Source: Streptomyces endocoffeicus
GTDB lineage: Bacteria; Actinomycetota; Actinomycetes; Streptomycetales; Streptomycetaceae
Assembly (NCBI RefSeq): GCF_016741935.1
Contig: NZ_JAERRG010000002.1
Span: forward strand, 124,001-188,000
Direction of reading: 5' to 3'
Length of the DNA stretch: 64,000 nucleotides
Both the position numbers and the translations under genes were made by a program. Below are positions 23,977-33,535 of this stretch, in pieces. The notes below the pieces were generated by a model. The model saw only the letters and a list, made by a program, of their open reading frames with translations, searched no databases and was not told where the DNA came from. Every line of letters begins with the position of its first letter. Position 1 is the first letter of the stretch.

Positions 23977-25325
23977 GCGAGGATTTCCGGTTTCGTGTCG
24001 TTGGAAGCTGCCGACCTGCCGGGGGAAGACGCCGGGGCGGCGAGGTCACGGGTGTAGAAGTGGCGGCCGACGAGGAAGGCGGCTGCGGCGGCGATCGCGA
24101 CCAGCGGAACCAGCTGCAGCGCGCCGCGCAGGCCGACCCGGTCGGCCAGCATGCCTGTCACCGAGGGTCCGGGGGCGAGCCCCAGCAGGTTGTTGGCCAG
24201 CGTGAGCGTGGCGAAGGCCGTGGCGGAGACGGCGGCCGGTGTGAGGTTGGCCACCATCGCGGTGGTGGGACCGGCCGTGCCGGCGCAGACCAGCGCGCCG
24301 CCGGCCAGCAGCACCAGCTGCACGGCACCGTCGGTAAGGCTGAAAGCGGTGGTCAGCAGGACCAAAGAGCCGAGGCTGCAGCCTATGGCGACGTTCCACT
24401 TCCCCCGAGGGGACGTCTGGCTGATCCGGTCCGAGACGACGCCGCCGCCGATCATGCCGATCCCGATGAGCAGGGCGTACAGCCCCGCGGTCGCGCCGGC
24501 CTGCGCTGTGGGCATGTGGTAATAGCGGTTGAAGAAGCTGGGCAGCCACGCGACGAGCGCGCTGGAGATGAAGAACTGCACTCCGCTGCCGACGTAGGCG
24601 CTGACCACCGATACGGAGGAGAACAGTCTCGGCAGCAGCGAGCGGAGCCGACCGGGCGCGGCGGCGGCGGTGCCGCTCCGGCCTGAACTCGCCTGCGGGG
24701 CAAGTCGCTTCTCCGTGACGACGACTGCGTAGAGGGCCGCGAGCGCCAGTCCGAAGACACCCATGGCACCGAACGCCCAGCGCCAGCCGAACTGCTGGGC
24801 GAGGGCGCCGCCGATCACCACGCCCAGCACCGAGCCGAACGCGCCACCGGCGACGAATGCGCCGGAGAGCGTGGCCCGAAGGCGGTGCGGGAAGACGCTG
24901 AGGACCACGGCCACGCCCACACTGCCGTAGGCGGCCTCGCCGATACCGACGAAGAGCCGGCCGACGAACATCTGGCCGTAGCTTGCGGCCACGGCACACC
25001 CCAGGGTCGCCAGGCTCCACATGACGGCGGATATCAACAGAACCCTGATGCGGCCCCAGCGGTCCGCGAGGAGGGAGAGGGGAAAGGTGAGCACGCCGAC
25101 CATCAGCGCGACGATGCCACTGAGCGACCCCAACTTGGCGTCGTTCAGAAACCATTGGGCTTTCAGGAGCGGGAAGACCGCGTTGAGTACCTGCCGCGAC
25201 ATGTAGTCGGACAGCAGGAGTCCGAAACTCAGGGCGAAGACAACCCAGGCATAACGGCGTGACACGGCCCAGTCACGGATGGCAGGCGCCTCTGGCGCGG
25301 ATACTGCGGCGGTGTGAAACCCCAT
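23973..25325 (-). CDS. MFS transporter of the island (ACS/sugar-acid type)
   Basis: A 450-residue major facilitator with 12 predicted membrane segments and a cytoplasmic loop around residues 200-225. The signature between segments 2 and 3 is PLSLLADRWGRIRVL, and segment 1 ends SDYMSRQVLNAVFP, both typical of anion:cation symporters for organic acids. It probably imports the island's substrate. ATG 25325 follows GAGGAGACGACG; a longer open frame to 25388 has no ribosome-binding site. It is 31 bp downstream of the dioxygenase and overlaps the hydrolase. Confidence 0.87.
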   Translation of the reverse strand: MGFHTAAVSAPEAPAIRDWAVSRRYAWVVFALSFGLLLSDYMSRQVLNAVFPLLKAQWFLNDAKLGSLSGIVALMVGVLTFPLSLLADRWGRIRVLLISAVMWSLATLGCAVAASYGQMFVGRLFVGIGEAAYGSVGVAVVLSVFPHRLRATLSGAFVAGGAFGSVLGVVIGGALAQQFGWRWAFGAMGVFGLALAALYAVVVTEKRLAPQASSGRSGTAAAAPGRLRSLLPRLFSSVSVVSAYVGSGVQFFISSALVAWLPSFFNRYYHMPTAQAGATAGLYALLIGIGMIGGGVVSDRISQTSPRGKWNVAIGCSLGSLVLLTTAFSLTDGAVQLVLLAGGALVCAGTAGPTTAMVANLTPAAVSATAFATLTLANNLLGLAPGPSVTGMLADRVGLRGALQLVPLVAIAAAAAFLVGRHFYTRDLAAPASSPGRSAASNDTKPEILA

Positions 25326-25356
25326 CGTCGTCTCCTCACCTTCTCCTGATCGCGCA

Positions 25357-26271
25357 TCAGAACGGCATGTCACCGGAGATTCCCGCACGCTCCATCTTGC
25401 GGACGGCGGGCCAGTAGTCCTGGACGGCGTAGTGCTGGGTGGACCGGTTGTCCCAGATGGCCACGCTGTTGGGCTGCCAACGCCAGCGGACCTGGTACTC
25501 GGGGACGGCGGCCTGGCTGATCAGGTAGTTCAGCAGGTGGCTGGCGCCAGGCGAGTAGTCCGGTCCGAAGCGGACCCGCTCGGGCGTGTGGTAGTTGACG
25601 AAGTGGGTGGCGAAGACGTTGACGAAAAGGATCTTCTCCCCGGTCTCCGGGTGGGTGCGCACCACCGGATGCTCCGCGTCCGGGAACGTGGCCTTGAGGG
25701 CGTGGCGCTGCTCCATCGGCATGACGGCGCCGAAGGTCGCCTCGATGCTGTGGCGGGCACGCAGGCCCTCGATCTGCGTCTTGATGTGCTCGGGCAGGTG
25801 CCGGTAGGCCTCGGCCATGTTGACCCAGATGGTGTCGCCGCCCACCTCGGGCCCCTCGACACAGCGCAGCACGGCTCCCATGGGCGGGGACTCCCGCCAG
25901 GTCGCGTCGCAGTGGAGCGCGTTCTCGTAGTGCTCGGGCTTGCTGTCCAGGTCCTTGTAGATGCGGACCAGTCCGGGATGGTCGGGGTCGCTGCCGGCGA
26001 CAGGGTGGTCCTCGAGCGTGCCGAACCGCGAGGCGAAGGCGACGTGCTCGGCGCGGGTGATGTCCTGGTCGCGCAGGAACAGGACCTTGTGCTTGAGCAG
26101 CAGCTGCTTGATCTCGGCGAACAGATCATCGTCGCGCGCGGCGTCGGCCAGGTTCACGCCGAGCAGCTGGGCGCCGATGGTACGGGTCAGCGGCTCGGCC
26201 TTGATCGAGCCGAGACTGTGGGAGCGCACCACCGCGGGTGCGTGTCCGCTCGGGGTGGAAGTCGGGCTCAT
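25357..26271 (-). CDS. TauD/TfdA-family 2-oxoglutarate dioxygenase
   Basis: A 304-residue Fe(II)/2-oxoglutarate dioxygenase. The metal triad is H and D in ALHCDATWRESPP and the distal H in STQHYAVQDYWP; the 2-oxoglutarate-binding Arg is in RKMERAGI. Other family marks are RTIGAQLLGVNLAD and VLFLRDQDITRAEH. It hydroxylates or oxidatively cleaves its substrate (for TauD and TfdA, taurine or a chlorophenoxy acid); here the substrate is unknown. GGAGGACGCC precedes the ATG. A second, frameshifted dioxygenase lies at 30062. Confidence 0.9.
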   Translation of the reverse strand: MSPTSTPSGHAPAVVRSHSLGSIKAEPLTRTIGAQLLGVNLADAARDDDLFAEIKQLLLKHKVLFLRDQDITRAEHVAFASRFGTLEDHPVAGSDPDHPGLVRIYKDLDSKPEHYENALHCDATWRESPPMGAVLRCVEGPEVGGDTIWVNMAEAYRHLPEHIKTQIEGLRARHSIEATFGAVMPMEQRHALKATFPDAEHPVVRTHPETGEKILFVNVFATHFVNYHTPERVRFGPDYSPGASHLLNYLISQAAVPEYQVRWRWQPNSVAIWDNRSTQHYAVQDYWPAVRKMERAGISGDMPF

Positions 26272-26309
26272 GGCGTCCTCCTGGAGGCCGGCGGGTCCAT
26301 GGGGAGTGG

Positions 26310-27284
26310 TCAGAGATTGAAAACGGACGATCCGGTGGTGCGGCCGGACTCCAGGTCGCGGTGTGCTCGGACGGCGTCCTCGAGGGCGTAGCGTTGGTTG
26401 ATCTCGATGGCGATGCGTCCGGCGGCGACGTGACCGAACAGTTCCGAGGACAGCGCGTCACGGTCGGCGGGGTCGGCGATGTAGTCGGCCAGTGCCGGGC
26501 GGGTGACAAACACCGAGCCGCTGAGAGCGAGCTGCATGGCGTCGATCGGCGGGACGGGACCCGAGGCGGTGCCGAAACAGACCAGCAGGCCGCGCCGTTT
26601 GAGCGAGGCGAGCGAGGCGGCGAAGGTGTCCTTGCCGACGCTGTCGTAGACGACCGGGACGCCGACGCCGTCGGTCAGCTCACGCACCCGCTCGGCCAGG
26701 TCCTCGCGCCGGTAGTACACGATGTGGTCCACGCCGTGGGCGCGGGCGAGCTCGGCCTTCTCCTCGGTGGATACGGTGCCGATCACGGTCAGGCCGAGCA
26801 GCTTGGCCCACTGAGCGACGATCAGGCCGACACCGCCGGCCGCGGCGTGCAGCAAGATCGTGTCGCCCTCCTGGAGCGGGGCGATGCGGCGCATCAGGTA
26901 GGAGGCGGTCAGGCCGCGCATGCTCATCGCCGCGGCGGTCTCGCAGCTGATCGCGTCCGGCAGCTTGATCAGCGGGGCGGCGGGCATGACCCGCTCGGTG
27001 CTGTAGGCGCCGAGCGGGCTGCCGGTGTAGGTCACCCGGTCGCCGACGGCGACATGGGTGACGCCGACGCCCACGGCCTTCACCACGCCGGCCGCCTCGA
27101 CCCCCATGCCCGCCGGGAGCGGAGCGGGGTACAGGCCGGTGCGGAAGTAGGTGTCCGCGAAGTTCAGGCCCACGGCTTCGTGGCGGATGCGCACCTCACC
27201 CGGTCCCGGGTCGCCGACAGCGACCTCCTCGTACTTAAGGACGCCGGGGTCTCCGGTCTGATGGAAGCGGATGGCGTACGCCAC
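26310..27284 (-). CDS. NADPH:quinone reductase-like medium-chain oxidoreductase
   Basis: A 324-residue zinc-free MDR protein of the QOR family. The NADPH-binding motif is LLHAAAGGVGLIVAQWAKLLG (about residues 140-160); the N-terminal GroES-like domain shows RHEAVGLNFADTYFRTGLYP. The zinc-binding Cys and His sets are absent. It may reduce an enone or quinone intermediate. The GTG at 27284 has GGAG upstream at good spacing. It lies 38 bp before the dioxygenase in the same operon. Confidence 0.88.
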   Translation of the reverse strand: MAYAIRFHQTGDPGVLKYEEVAVGDPGPGEVRIRHEAVGLNFADTYFRTGLYPAPLPAGMGVEAAGVVKAVGVGVTHVAVGDRVTYTGSPLGAYSTERVMPAAPLIKLPDAISCETAAAMSMRGLTASYLMRRIAPLQEGDTILLHAAAGGVGLIVAQWAKLLGLTVIGTVSTEEKAELARAHGVDHIVYYRREDLAERVRELTDGVGVPVVYDSVGKDTFAASLASLKRRGLLVCFGTASGPVPPIDAMQLALSGSVFVTRPALADYIADPADRDALSSELFGHVAAGRIAIEINQRYALEDAVRAHRDLESGRTTGSSVFNL

Positions 27285-27457
27285 GGTGGTTTCTCCGAGA
27301 GGTAGGTGGAACGCTCGCGGGCACCGGGGTGCCCACGGGCGTCGAGTCGGTGGTGACGGTCGCGGGACGCGGCCGGGGCCGCGCCGCCGGGGGGAGCGGA
27401 CCCGGCCTCCCACGGAGTGCGGCCCATGACCGCGACTTCGAGGGGGCGTGCTGGGCC

Positions 27458-28531
27458 TCAGACCCGGCCTGCGGAGCCCTCCGGGCGCAGCATGAAGCCG
27501 CGTTGGCCGGGCTGGCGGTTGGGCACCATGCCCAGGCGGGACAGCGTCTCGTCGACGCTGCCGTAGTACTCGCCGATCTTGTAGATCTTCTTCGCCTCGG
27601 CGCCGGTGGCGATGTCACGGCCGAGCGTCTCGGAGATCTTGACCATCTGCTCGATCTGCTTCAGGTTGGACGTCCGCTCGCCCTTGCGGAACCACAGGTT
27701 GTCCTCATTGCCCACGCGGACGTGCTGGCCCAGCGCGATGCCGACGGCGTTCATCGGGGCCACCGAGCGCATCAAACTCTCGATGGTGAGCACCGCTCCG
27801 TCCGGGACGCGACGGATGAACTCGACGAGGTCGGCCGGGTGACGTCCGGCGTCGCCACCGCCGATGGCGACGTAGTTGAGTATCAGGGGGCCGGTGTAGA
27901 CGCCGCGCCGGATCAGCCGCTCGACCGTTTCGAGCTGCGCGACGTGGCCGAGCTGGAAGTGCGCCTGGATGCCATTGGCCTGCAGCCGCTTGAGGTGCTC
28001 GAGGTAGAACTCCGGTCCGGCCTCGACGATCATGTCCCGGTACGCCTTGTACAGCGCCGGGTTGTTCCCGATCGAGGTGCCCTCGAGGTCGCTGTCGCTC
28101 ATCATCTCGATGATGCTCATCTGGCCGGTGCCGATGGCGATGGTGACCTGGTCCGGCTTGGGGTCGATCTCGGCGAGCATGTGGCGGGTGTCGTAGTCGA
28201 GCCACTTGGCCTCGTTGCCGCCCTCCTCGGGGGCGAACGAAATCGAGCCGCCGATCTGCAGCACCATCTCGGGCACGGCCTGACGCAGCCGGACCATCAT
28301 CTCGTTGAACATCGACATGCGCTTCGAGCCGTGGCCGTCGAGCTCGCGCACGTGGATGTGCAGCACGGTCGCTCCGGCGTTGTAGCAGTCGACGGCTGTC
28401 TGGACCTGCTCGTCCATGGTGAGCGGGATGTCCTCGGAGTCGCCGGGGAGCCACTCCGGCCCATAGGGCGCGGCCTGGATGACCAGCTTCTCCTGGTTCT
28501 CCGGGAACAGCGAGTCGTCGTGGAAGTGCAC
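27458..28531 (-). CDS. Beta-keto acid cleavage enzyme (BKACE, DUF849 family)
   Basis: A 357-residue zinc enzyme of the 3-keto-5-aminohexanoate cleavage family. The metal site is in ATVLHIHVREL, with further family marks VQIGGSISF and HFQLGHVAQL. The family condenses a beta-keto acid with acetyl-CoA, giving acetoacetate and a new acyl-CoA. An acetoacetyl-CoA synthetase in the same operon (21303) supports that reaction here. The GTG at 28531 has AAGGAG six bases upstream, which decides the start. It is about 50 residues longer than many members. The specific keto acid is unknown; dehydrocarnitine-like compounds are one possibility. Confidence 0.88.
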   Translation of the reverse strand: MHFHDDSLFPENQEKLVIQAAPYGPEWLPGDSEDIPLTMDEQVQTAVDCYNAGATVLHIHVRELDGHGSKRMSMFNEMMVRLRQAVPEMVLQIGGSISFAPEEGGNEAKWLDYDTRHMLAEIDPKPDQVTIAIGTGQMSIIEMMSDSDLEGTSIGNNPALYKAYRDMIVEAGPEFYLEHLKRLQANGIQAHFQLGHVAQLETVERLIRRGVYTGPLILNYVAIGGGDAGRHPADLVEFIRRVPDGAVLTIESLMRSVAPMNAVGIALGQHVRVGNEDNLWFRKGERTSNLKQIEQMVKISETLGRDIATGAEAKKIYKIGEYYGSVDETLSRLGMVPNRQPGQRGFMLRPEGSAGRV

Positions 28532-28890
28532 CGTCCACTCCTTCGTCTGGTGTCGATCGATCCCTGGGCAGCGCAGCGCTTCACTGGCCCCGAAGGTCCG
28601 TCGGCACGGCCGGGATCGGCATGATGGCGCGAACGACTCGAACGGTCCTGCTGCTCGAGTCGGATTCAAGCGGTGGCAGCCCGAAGGGGCCGCGCGCAGG
28701 AAACCGGTCGCGCGGAGCTCCTGTCCGAGGAGCCGTCCCGTCGGGTTGATGTGCACCGTAGGACCTGGTGGCCGGGCATGCTGCTCCTGTTGCGTCAGCA
28801 GGCTTGCCCTTTTGTGACACGCGGACACCGGTGGGCGGCCGCGATGTCCGTCCTGACCGGATCCCGCGGCTTCGTCGCCGCGGGATCCGG
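28532..28890. other. 359-bp leader region of the island operon
   Basis: No coding sequence is supported. It contains an inverted repeat CGACTCGA-N13-TCGAGTCG at 28634-28662, about 100 bp before the BKACE start and a candidate operator, and ends in the strong hairpin at 28853-28894 that closes the AraC gene. Confidence 0.6.
28634..28662. promoter_or_regulatory. Inverted repeat upstream of the BKACE operon
   Basis: Perfect 8-bp arms CGACTCGA and TCGAGTCG with a 13-nt spacer. The position suits regulation of the minus-strand catabolic operon; whether the AraC protein or another factor binds it is unknown. Confidence 0.35.
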
Positions 28891-28894
28891 TCAG
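28853..28894. terminator. Perfect 18-bp stem hairpin at the end of the AraC gene
   Basis: Arms CTGACCGGATCCCGCGGC (28853-28870) and its exact complement (28877-28894) flank a 6-nt TTCGTC loop. The AraC stop codon at 28891-28893 lies within the stem. No T-run follows. Confidence 0.75.
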
Positions 28895-29913
28895 GAGATG
28901 TCGGACGGGCTTTGTCCGGATCGCCGCCTGCGCCACTGCTGGGCACTACAGCCGAACTGCTCACGGAACCAGCGTGAGAAGGCACTCGGTGTCGAGAAGC
29001 CGAGCAGCCCCGAGACTTCCGTGAGGGACTTGCGAGGGTTCGCGACGAACTGCTCGGCCAGCTGCCGACGCGTGGCGGTGAGGACCGAGGAGAACGTCTC
29101 CCCCGCGTCGGCCAGTCGCCGGTGGACCGTGCGCCGGTCCACCCCGAGGCTGTGGGCCACGTGCTCGAGCGAGCAGCGGCCGGCGGGGAGCAGCGTCTCG
29201 ATCAGCTCGCGCACCCGGTCGACCTCGGTGGTTTCCCTGGGGACCACGATGGCTTCGAAGTACTTCCGGGCGTAGGTGTGCAGCAGCGGATCGGCCAGCA
29301 CGTTCGGGGCGTCCAGTTCGGCCGCGTAAAAGACCACCCCGTCGAAGGCCTGGCCGAACCGGGCCACAGGCCCGAACAGACGATCATGCGTGTCCGTGTC
29401 CGCCGGTTCTCCGTGGGTGAAGGACACGGACAGCGGATGGAACGAGCGGCCCAGGAGGTGACCGACGAGGCGGTGGAACGTCGCCACCGCGAGTTCGGTC
29501 AACTGACGGGCCTCTCGTTTCTCGCCGAGTTCCAGATGGACCGTGAGGGTTGCCAGACCCTCACGCTCGTCCAGGCGCGTACGCAGCACTTCGTTGTACA
29601 TGTGCTCGTAGTCCAGGATCAGCCTGACGGCACCGCGCACGTCCGGCTCCTCCCGCGCCACCAGGCTGAGCGGGCCGAGGTTGGACAGCCGGCGGTACTC
29701 GGCCATGTGGAGCCCGAAGTCCTCGCGGTGCGTCGCCGCCGCGGACCGTTCCAGCAGGTCAGCCACGGCCGTGCCGGAGATCCACGTGTCCTGCTCCGCG
29801 AGTGCGGCCACGTCCAGGCATGTGTGCTCCATCAGTACCTGGGGGGCGACGCCGAGCGACTGGCAGAACTCCACATACCCGCTCAGGGCCGCGACACGGA
29901 CAAGAGGTTTCAC
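28891..29913 (-). CDS. AraC-family regulator of the island
   Basis: A 340-residue protein: an arabinose-binding-domain-like N-terminal region (about 15-200, with AEYRRLSNLGPLSLVAREEP) and a C-terminal AraC DNA-binding domain (about 235-330, LEHVAHSLGVDRRTVHRRLA then EVSGLLGFSTPSAFSRWFREQFG). This layout is that of OruR/ArgR-like activators of catabolic genes. It is transcribed toward the BKACE operon and divergently from the broken dioxygenase and the acyl-CoA ligase, so it could control both. GTG start with CTGGAG upstream. Confidence 0.9.
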   Translation of the reverse strand: MKPLVRVAALSGYVEFCQSLGVAPQVLMEHTCLDVAALAEQDTWISGTAVADLLERSAAATHREDFGLHMAEYRRLSNLGPLSLVAREEPDVRGAVRLILDYEHMYNEVLRTRLDEREGLATLTVHLELGEKREARQLTELAVATFHRLVGHLLGRSFHPLSVSFTHGEPADTDTHDRLFGPVARFGQAFDGVVFYAAELDAPNVLADPLLHTYARKYFEAIVVPRETTEVDRVRELIETLLPAGRCSLEHVAHSLGVDRRTVHRRLADAGETFSSVLTATRRQLAEQFVANPRKSLTEVSGLLGFSTPSAFSRWFREQFGCSAQQWRRRRSGQSPSDIS

Positions 29914-30061
29914 GTGTGCTCCAGCGCGAAGGTGTCTCAGATCGACAAGCCATGAGTCACCTGAAGTGAAGCATGGCTCGCCCCCGTTCCCTAGGGTGCT
30001 GCCACTGCGGAAGCCCGGAACCCGGATCCACAGGACGGCTCTCCGCCTTCACGGAGGAACC

Positions 30062-31005
30062 ATGACAAACCTGCCACCGTTTGGCCAGCCCCCCGCACCG
30101 GCAGCGGGCCCCGTAATTTGGCACGGGTCCGAGCTGAGCAGCCTGGGTGCGAACACTTGGACCGCCACGCTCCTGTCGTCCCGCGTACGCGGGTTGCACG
30201 TCGCCCTGTGCACGGCGCAGCGGCGCGGTGTCTTGCTGCTCAAACTCACGACGGCCGGCTTCCCGCTTCCGCTCGGAGCGGGCGGGCTGCGGCGCGTCGC
30301 ACGCGAGCTGGAACACGGTCGGGGATTCGCCGTCCTCAAGGGCCTGCCCGTCGAGCGGCTCGGCCCGGCCGCGGTGAACGCCCTCTTCTGGGGGATTGGA
30401 CAGCACCTCGGTGTCCCCGTCTCGCAGAACGCCGAGGGCCACATGCTCGGCCACGTTCGCGACACCGGTCGCGCCCTGACGGACCCGGCCACCCGCGGCT
30501 ACCAGACCAGGGCGCGGCTACCGTTCCACACCGACCCGGCGGACGTGCTCGCCCTGCTGCACCTGACAGCTCCGCGGGCGGGCGAACCGCCTTGGCCAGC
30601 TCGGCCGCGCTCTACAACGCGTTGCCGGAGCAGCGGCCGGACCTGGCCGCCCGCCCCTTCCGGCGCTACTGCGTCGACCGCCGCGAGGAGCACGCGCCCG
30701 GCGAGCGCCCCTGGGACGAGGCCCCGCTCGCGGTGTGGCACGACGGTCGGCTGAGCATCCGTTACGACCGCCTGCTGGTGGAGTCGGCGCAGCGCTTCCG
30801 CGAGGTGCCCCGGCTGGAAGCGGCGGACGTCGAACTCTTCGACCTGCTCGACGCTCTGGCGGAGTCCGAGCGCTTCCGGCTCGACCTGGACCTGGAGGTG
30901 GGCGAGGTCCTGCTGGTCAACAACCACGCGGTCATGCACCGCCGCGAGGCATATGGCGTCCCGCTGCGCCACCTGGCTCCCGCGGCCGTTCCGGCACTCG
31001 CTTGA
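30062..31005 (+). pseudogene. Frameshifted TauD-like dioxygenase
   Basis: It starts at an ATG with a fine GGAGGAACC ribosome-binding site and encodes a clavaminate-synthase-like 2-oxoglutarate dioxygenase. The first frame runs through the metal motif LPFHTDPADVLALLHLTAPR to about 30580, after which homology continues in the -1 frame (LASSAALYNALPEQRPDLA ... VGEVLLVNNHAVMHRREAYG) to the stop at 31005. The break falls at gcgggcgggcga, and loss of one GGGC unit would explain both the frame change and the missing residue. All other parts look intact, so the break is recent, a slippage allele, or a sequencing error. Confidence 0.8.
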
Positions 31006-31175
31006 GCCATACCTGAGCGCTCTGCTCAGCGAAGCCGCCCGCGGCCCCCGTCCAAGTGAGGCCACGGGACCGTTCCGCTCCCTCGGGGACGGGCCCTGCG
31101 AAGCAAGCCCCGTGGAACCGCCACCGGCAATTCGACCTGCCCCATACGAAAGATACGAAAGACCGGGAGACCTCG

Positions 31176-32768
31176 ATGCTCAACCTCGCCGTCATGCTTG
31201 AGGACAGCGTCCGCGCCGTGCCCGACCGCGACGCGTGCATAGCGGGTGTCCAGCGACTCAGCTACGCGCAGCTCGATGCCGCTGCCAACCAGATCGCCAA
31301 CCTGTTGGTCTCCCGCGGCATTTCACCGGGCGACAAGGTCGCGCTCTCCTGTCCCAACGTGACGCAGTTCCCGATCGTCTACTACGGCATCCTGAAGGCC
31401 GGCGCGGTGGTGGTTCCGCTCAACATACTGCTCAAGAGCCGGGAGATCGCTTACCACCTCACCGATTCCGATGCCAGGGCCTACTTCTGCTACGAGGGCA
31501 CGGCGGAACTCCCGCTCGGGCGCGAGGGCTGGTCCGGGTTCGGGGAGAGCGAGGGCTGCGAGCACTTCTTCCTCATGACCGCCGACTCGATCAATGCCCC
31601 GGCCCCTGAACCGGCCCCCCTTCCCCCGATTCCCGGGGTCGAGACCCTCACCAATGTGCTCACCGGCCAGAGTACGGAGTTCGCGACGCCAGTCACCGAG
31701 CCCGGCGACACCGCCGTCATTCTGTACACCTCCGGCACAACCGGACGGCCGAAGGGCGCGGAACTCACCCACGCCAACATGGCACTCAACGCCCTGACCT
31801 GCCATAAACTCTTCGGCGAGGTCGAGCACGACGTACACCTCATCACCTTGCCGCTGTTCCACTCCTTCGGCCAGACCGTTCAGATGAACGCCGGACTGGC
31901 CACGCGTGCGACGCTCGTCCTGATGCCGCGCTTCGACGCCCGGGGCGCCGTCGCCCTGATGCAGCGCCACGAGGTGACCTTCTTCGCGGGTGTCCCGACG
32001 ATGTACTGGGCCCTGCTCGGCGAGGACACCTCCACCATGGATCTGCCCGCCGCCGCAAGAAGCCTGCGGGTCGCCGTCTCGGGCGGCGCGGCACTCCCGG
32101 TGGAGATCCACCGCCAGTTCCGCCGCACCTCCGGGGTGACGATCCGTGAGGCATACGGACTGTCCGAGACCAGCCCGGTAGCGACCTGCACCCCGCGCGG
32201 CGCCGAGGCTCGACCGGGCTCCATCGGTCTGCCCGTCTGGGGCGTGGAGGTCGACCTGGTCGCGCCCGACTGGACCCCGGTCGGCACCGGCACGGTTGGG
32301 GAGATCGCGATCCGCGGGCACAACGTTATGAAGGGCTACTACCGGCGACCGGAAGCCACCGCGGACGTCATGCGCGAAGGCAGGTTCCGCACCGGCGACC
32401 TGGCCTCCCGGGACGAGGACGGCTGGCTCTACATCGTCGACCGCACCAAGGACCTGATCATCCGCGGTGGCTACAACGTCTACCCGCGCGAGATCGAAGA
32501 GGTCCTGCACGCGCATCCGGCCGTCAGCATGGCCGCCGTCGTCGGGGTCCCCCACGACCGCCACGGCGAGGAAATCAAGGCCTACGTCGTCCCCGCCCCG
32601 GGCGCCGACGTCACTGAGGAGGCACTGGTCGACTGGGCCCGATCGACCATGGCCAGTTACAAGTACCCCCGCCTCGTCGAGTTCCGCGACACCCTGCCCA
32701 TGAACGCCACCGGCAAGATCCTCAAGCGCGAACTGCGTCAGACGGACGCGAAGCCCGGCCTGGGATAA
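31176..32768 (+). CDS. Long-chain acyl-CoA ligase-like AMP-forming synthetase
   Basis: A 530-residue ANL enzyme. The P-loop is AVILYTSGTTGRPKGAELTH, the A5 motif IREAYGLSETSPVATCTP, the hinge IVDRTKDLIIRGGYNVYPRE, and the catalytic lysine lies in MNATGKILKREL near the C-terminus. It activates a carboxylic acid, probably the island's substrate or an intermediate, as its CoA thioester. ATG 31176 follows GGGAGACCTCG. It is on the plus strand behind the broken dioxygenase and ends 64 bp before the right-hand repeat. Confidence 0.9.
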   Translation: MLNLAVMLEDSVRAVPDRDACIAGVQRLSYAQLDAAANQIANLLVSRGISPGDKVALSCPNVTQFPIVYYGILKAGAVVVPLNILLKSREIAYHLTDSDARAYFCYEGTAELPLGREGWSGFGESEGCEHFFLMTADSINAPAPEPAPLPPIPGVETLTNVLTGQSTEFATPVTEPGDTAVILYTSGTTGRPKGAELTHANMALNALTCHKLFGEVEHDVHLITLPLFHSFGQTVQMNAGLATRATLVLMPRFDARGAVALMQRHEVTFFAGVPTMYWALLGEDTSTMDLPAAARSLRVAVSGGAALPVEIHRQFRRTSGVTIREAYGLSETSPVATCTPRGAEARPGSIGLPVWGVEVDLVAPDWTPVGTGTVGEIAIRGHNVMKGYYRRPEATADVMREGRFRTGDLASRDEDGWLYIVDRTKDLIIRGGYNVYPREIEEVLHAHPAVSMAAVVGVPHDRHGEEIKAYVVPAPGADVTEEALVDWARSTMASYKYPRLVEFRDTLPMNATGKILKRELRQTDAKPGLG

Positions 32769-32832
32769 CCGATTCAGCACCGAGCACTCACAGGTGGTCG
32801 ATGCCCACGCCACAGGTGACCCGGCCGCCGAG

Positions 32833-33535
32833 GTACGGCGTGGCGGCGGCGGCCGAGCTGGTGCGCGGCGCGGGCCTGACCGTCACCAGCCTGTGCCGGG
32901 GCGGCTTCTTCACCGCGAGCGAGCCCGAGGCGCGGGCCACGGCCCTGGCCGACAACCGCCGGGCCATCGACGAGGCCGCCACCCTGGGCACCGACACCCT
33001 GGTCCTGGTCTCCGGCGGCCTGCCGGACGGCAGCCGCGATCTCTTCGCCGCCCGCGAGCGGATCGCCGACGCGCTGGGGGAGCTCGCCCCGTACGCCGCC
33101 GACCACGGCGTCCGCCTGGCCATCGAGCCCCTGCACCCCATGTACGCGTCCGACCGCTGCGTGGTCTCCACCCTCGCCCAGGCCCTCGACCTTGCGACAC
33201 GCTTCCCGGCGGAGCAGGTGGGCGTGGTCGTGGACACGTACCACCTGTGGTGGGACGACACCGTGGCAGCCCAGATCGCCCGCGCGGGCGCGGACGGCCG
33301 TATCGCCGCCTTCCAGCTCGCCGACTGGATCACCCCGCTCCCGGAGGGCGTCCTGCTGGGCCGGGGCCAACTCGGCGACGGATCGGTCGACTTCCGCTGG
33401 TTCCGCGAACAGGTCGACGCGACGGGCTACACCGGCCCGATCGAGGTGGAGATCTTCAACCCGGACCTGTGGGCCCGGGACGGCGCGGAAGTCCTGGCGG
33501 AGGTCGCCGACCGGTACCGGACGCTGGTGCTTTAG
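32833..33535 (+). pseudogene. 5'-truncated duplicate of the sugar phosphate isomerase
   Basis: It matches the isomerase at 20464 from residue 45 to the stop but lacks the first 44 residues and the promoter. A frame from an ATG at 32801 could give a chimera (MPTPQVTRPPR joined to YGVAAAAELV), but the first barrel strand is missing. Substitutions include Cys to Arg in DLATRFPAEQ and several near AAQIARAGADGR. It marks the right end of the inserted island. Confidence 0.9.

Larger units (their letters stand above)
21300..32832. mobile_element. 11.5-kb inserted catabolic island between duplicated isomerase ends
   Basis: All genes between the two 705-bp repeats form a self-contained catabolic set with its own AraC regulator. 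An intact isomerase on the left and a 5'-truncated one on the right is the order expected when a circular molecule carrying the isomerase 3' end integrates by one crossover. No integrase, transposase, tRNA-derived att site or conjugation gene is present, so it is not an autonomous element. Confidence 0.75.

Noticed and set aside
21300..32832. Prophage or integrative conjugative element
   Set aside because: No integrase, excisionase, replication, transfer or structural genes and no tRNA-end att repeat; the flanking repeats are duplicated isomerase sequence.
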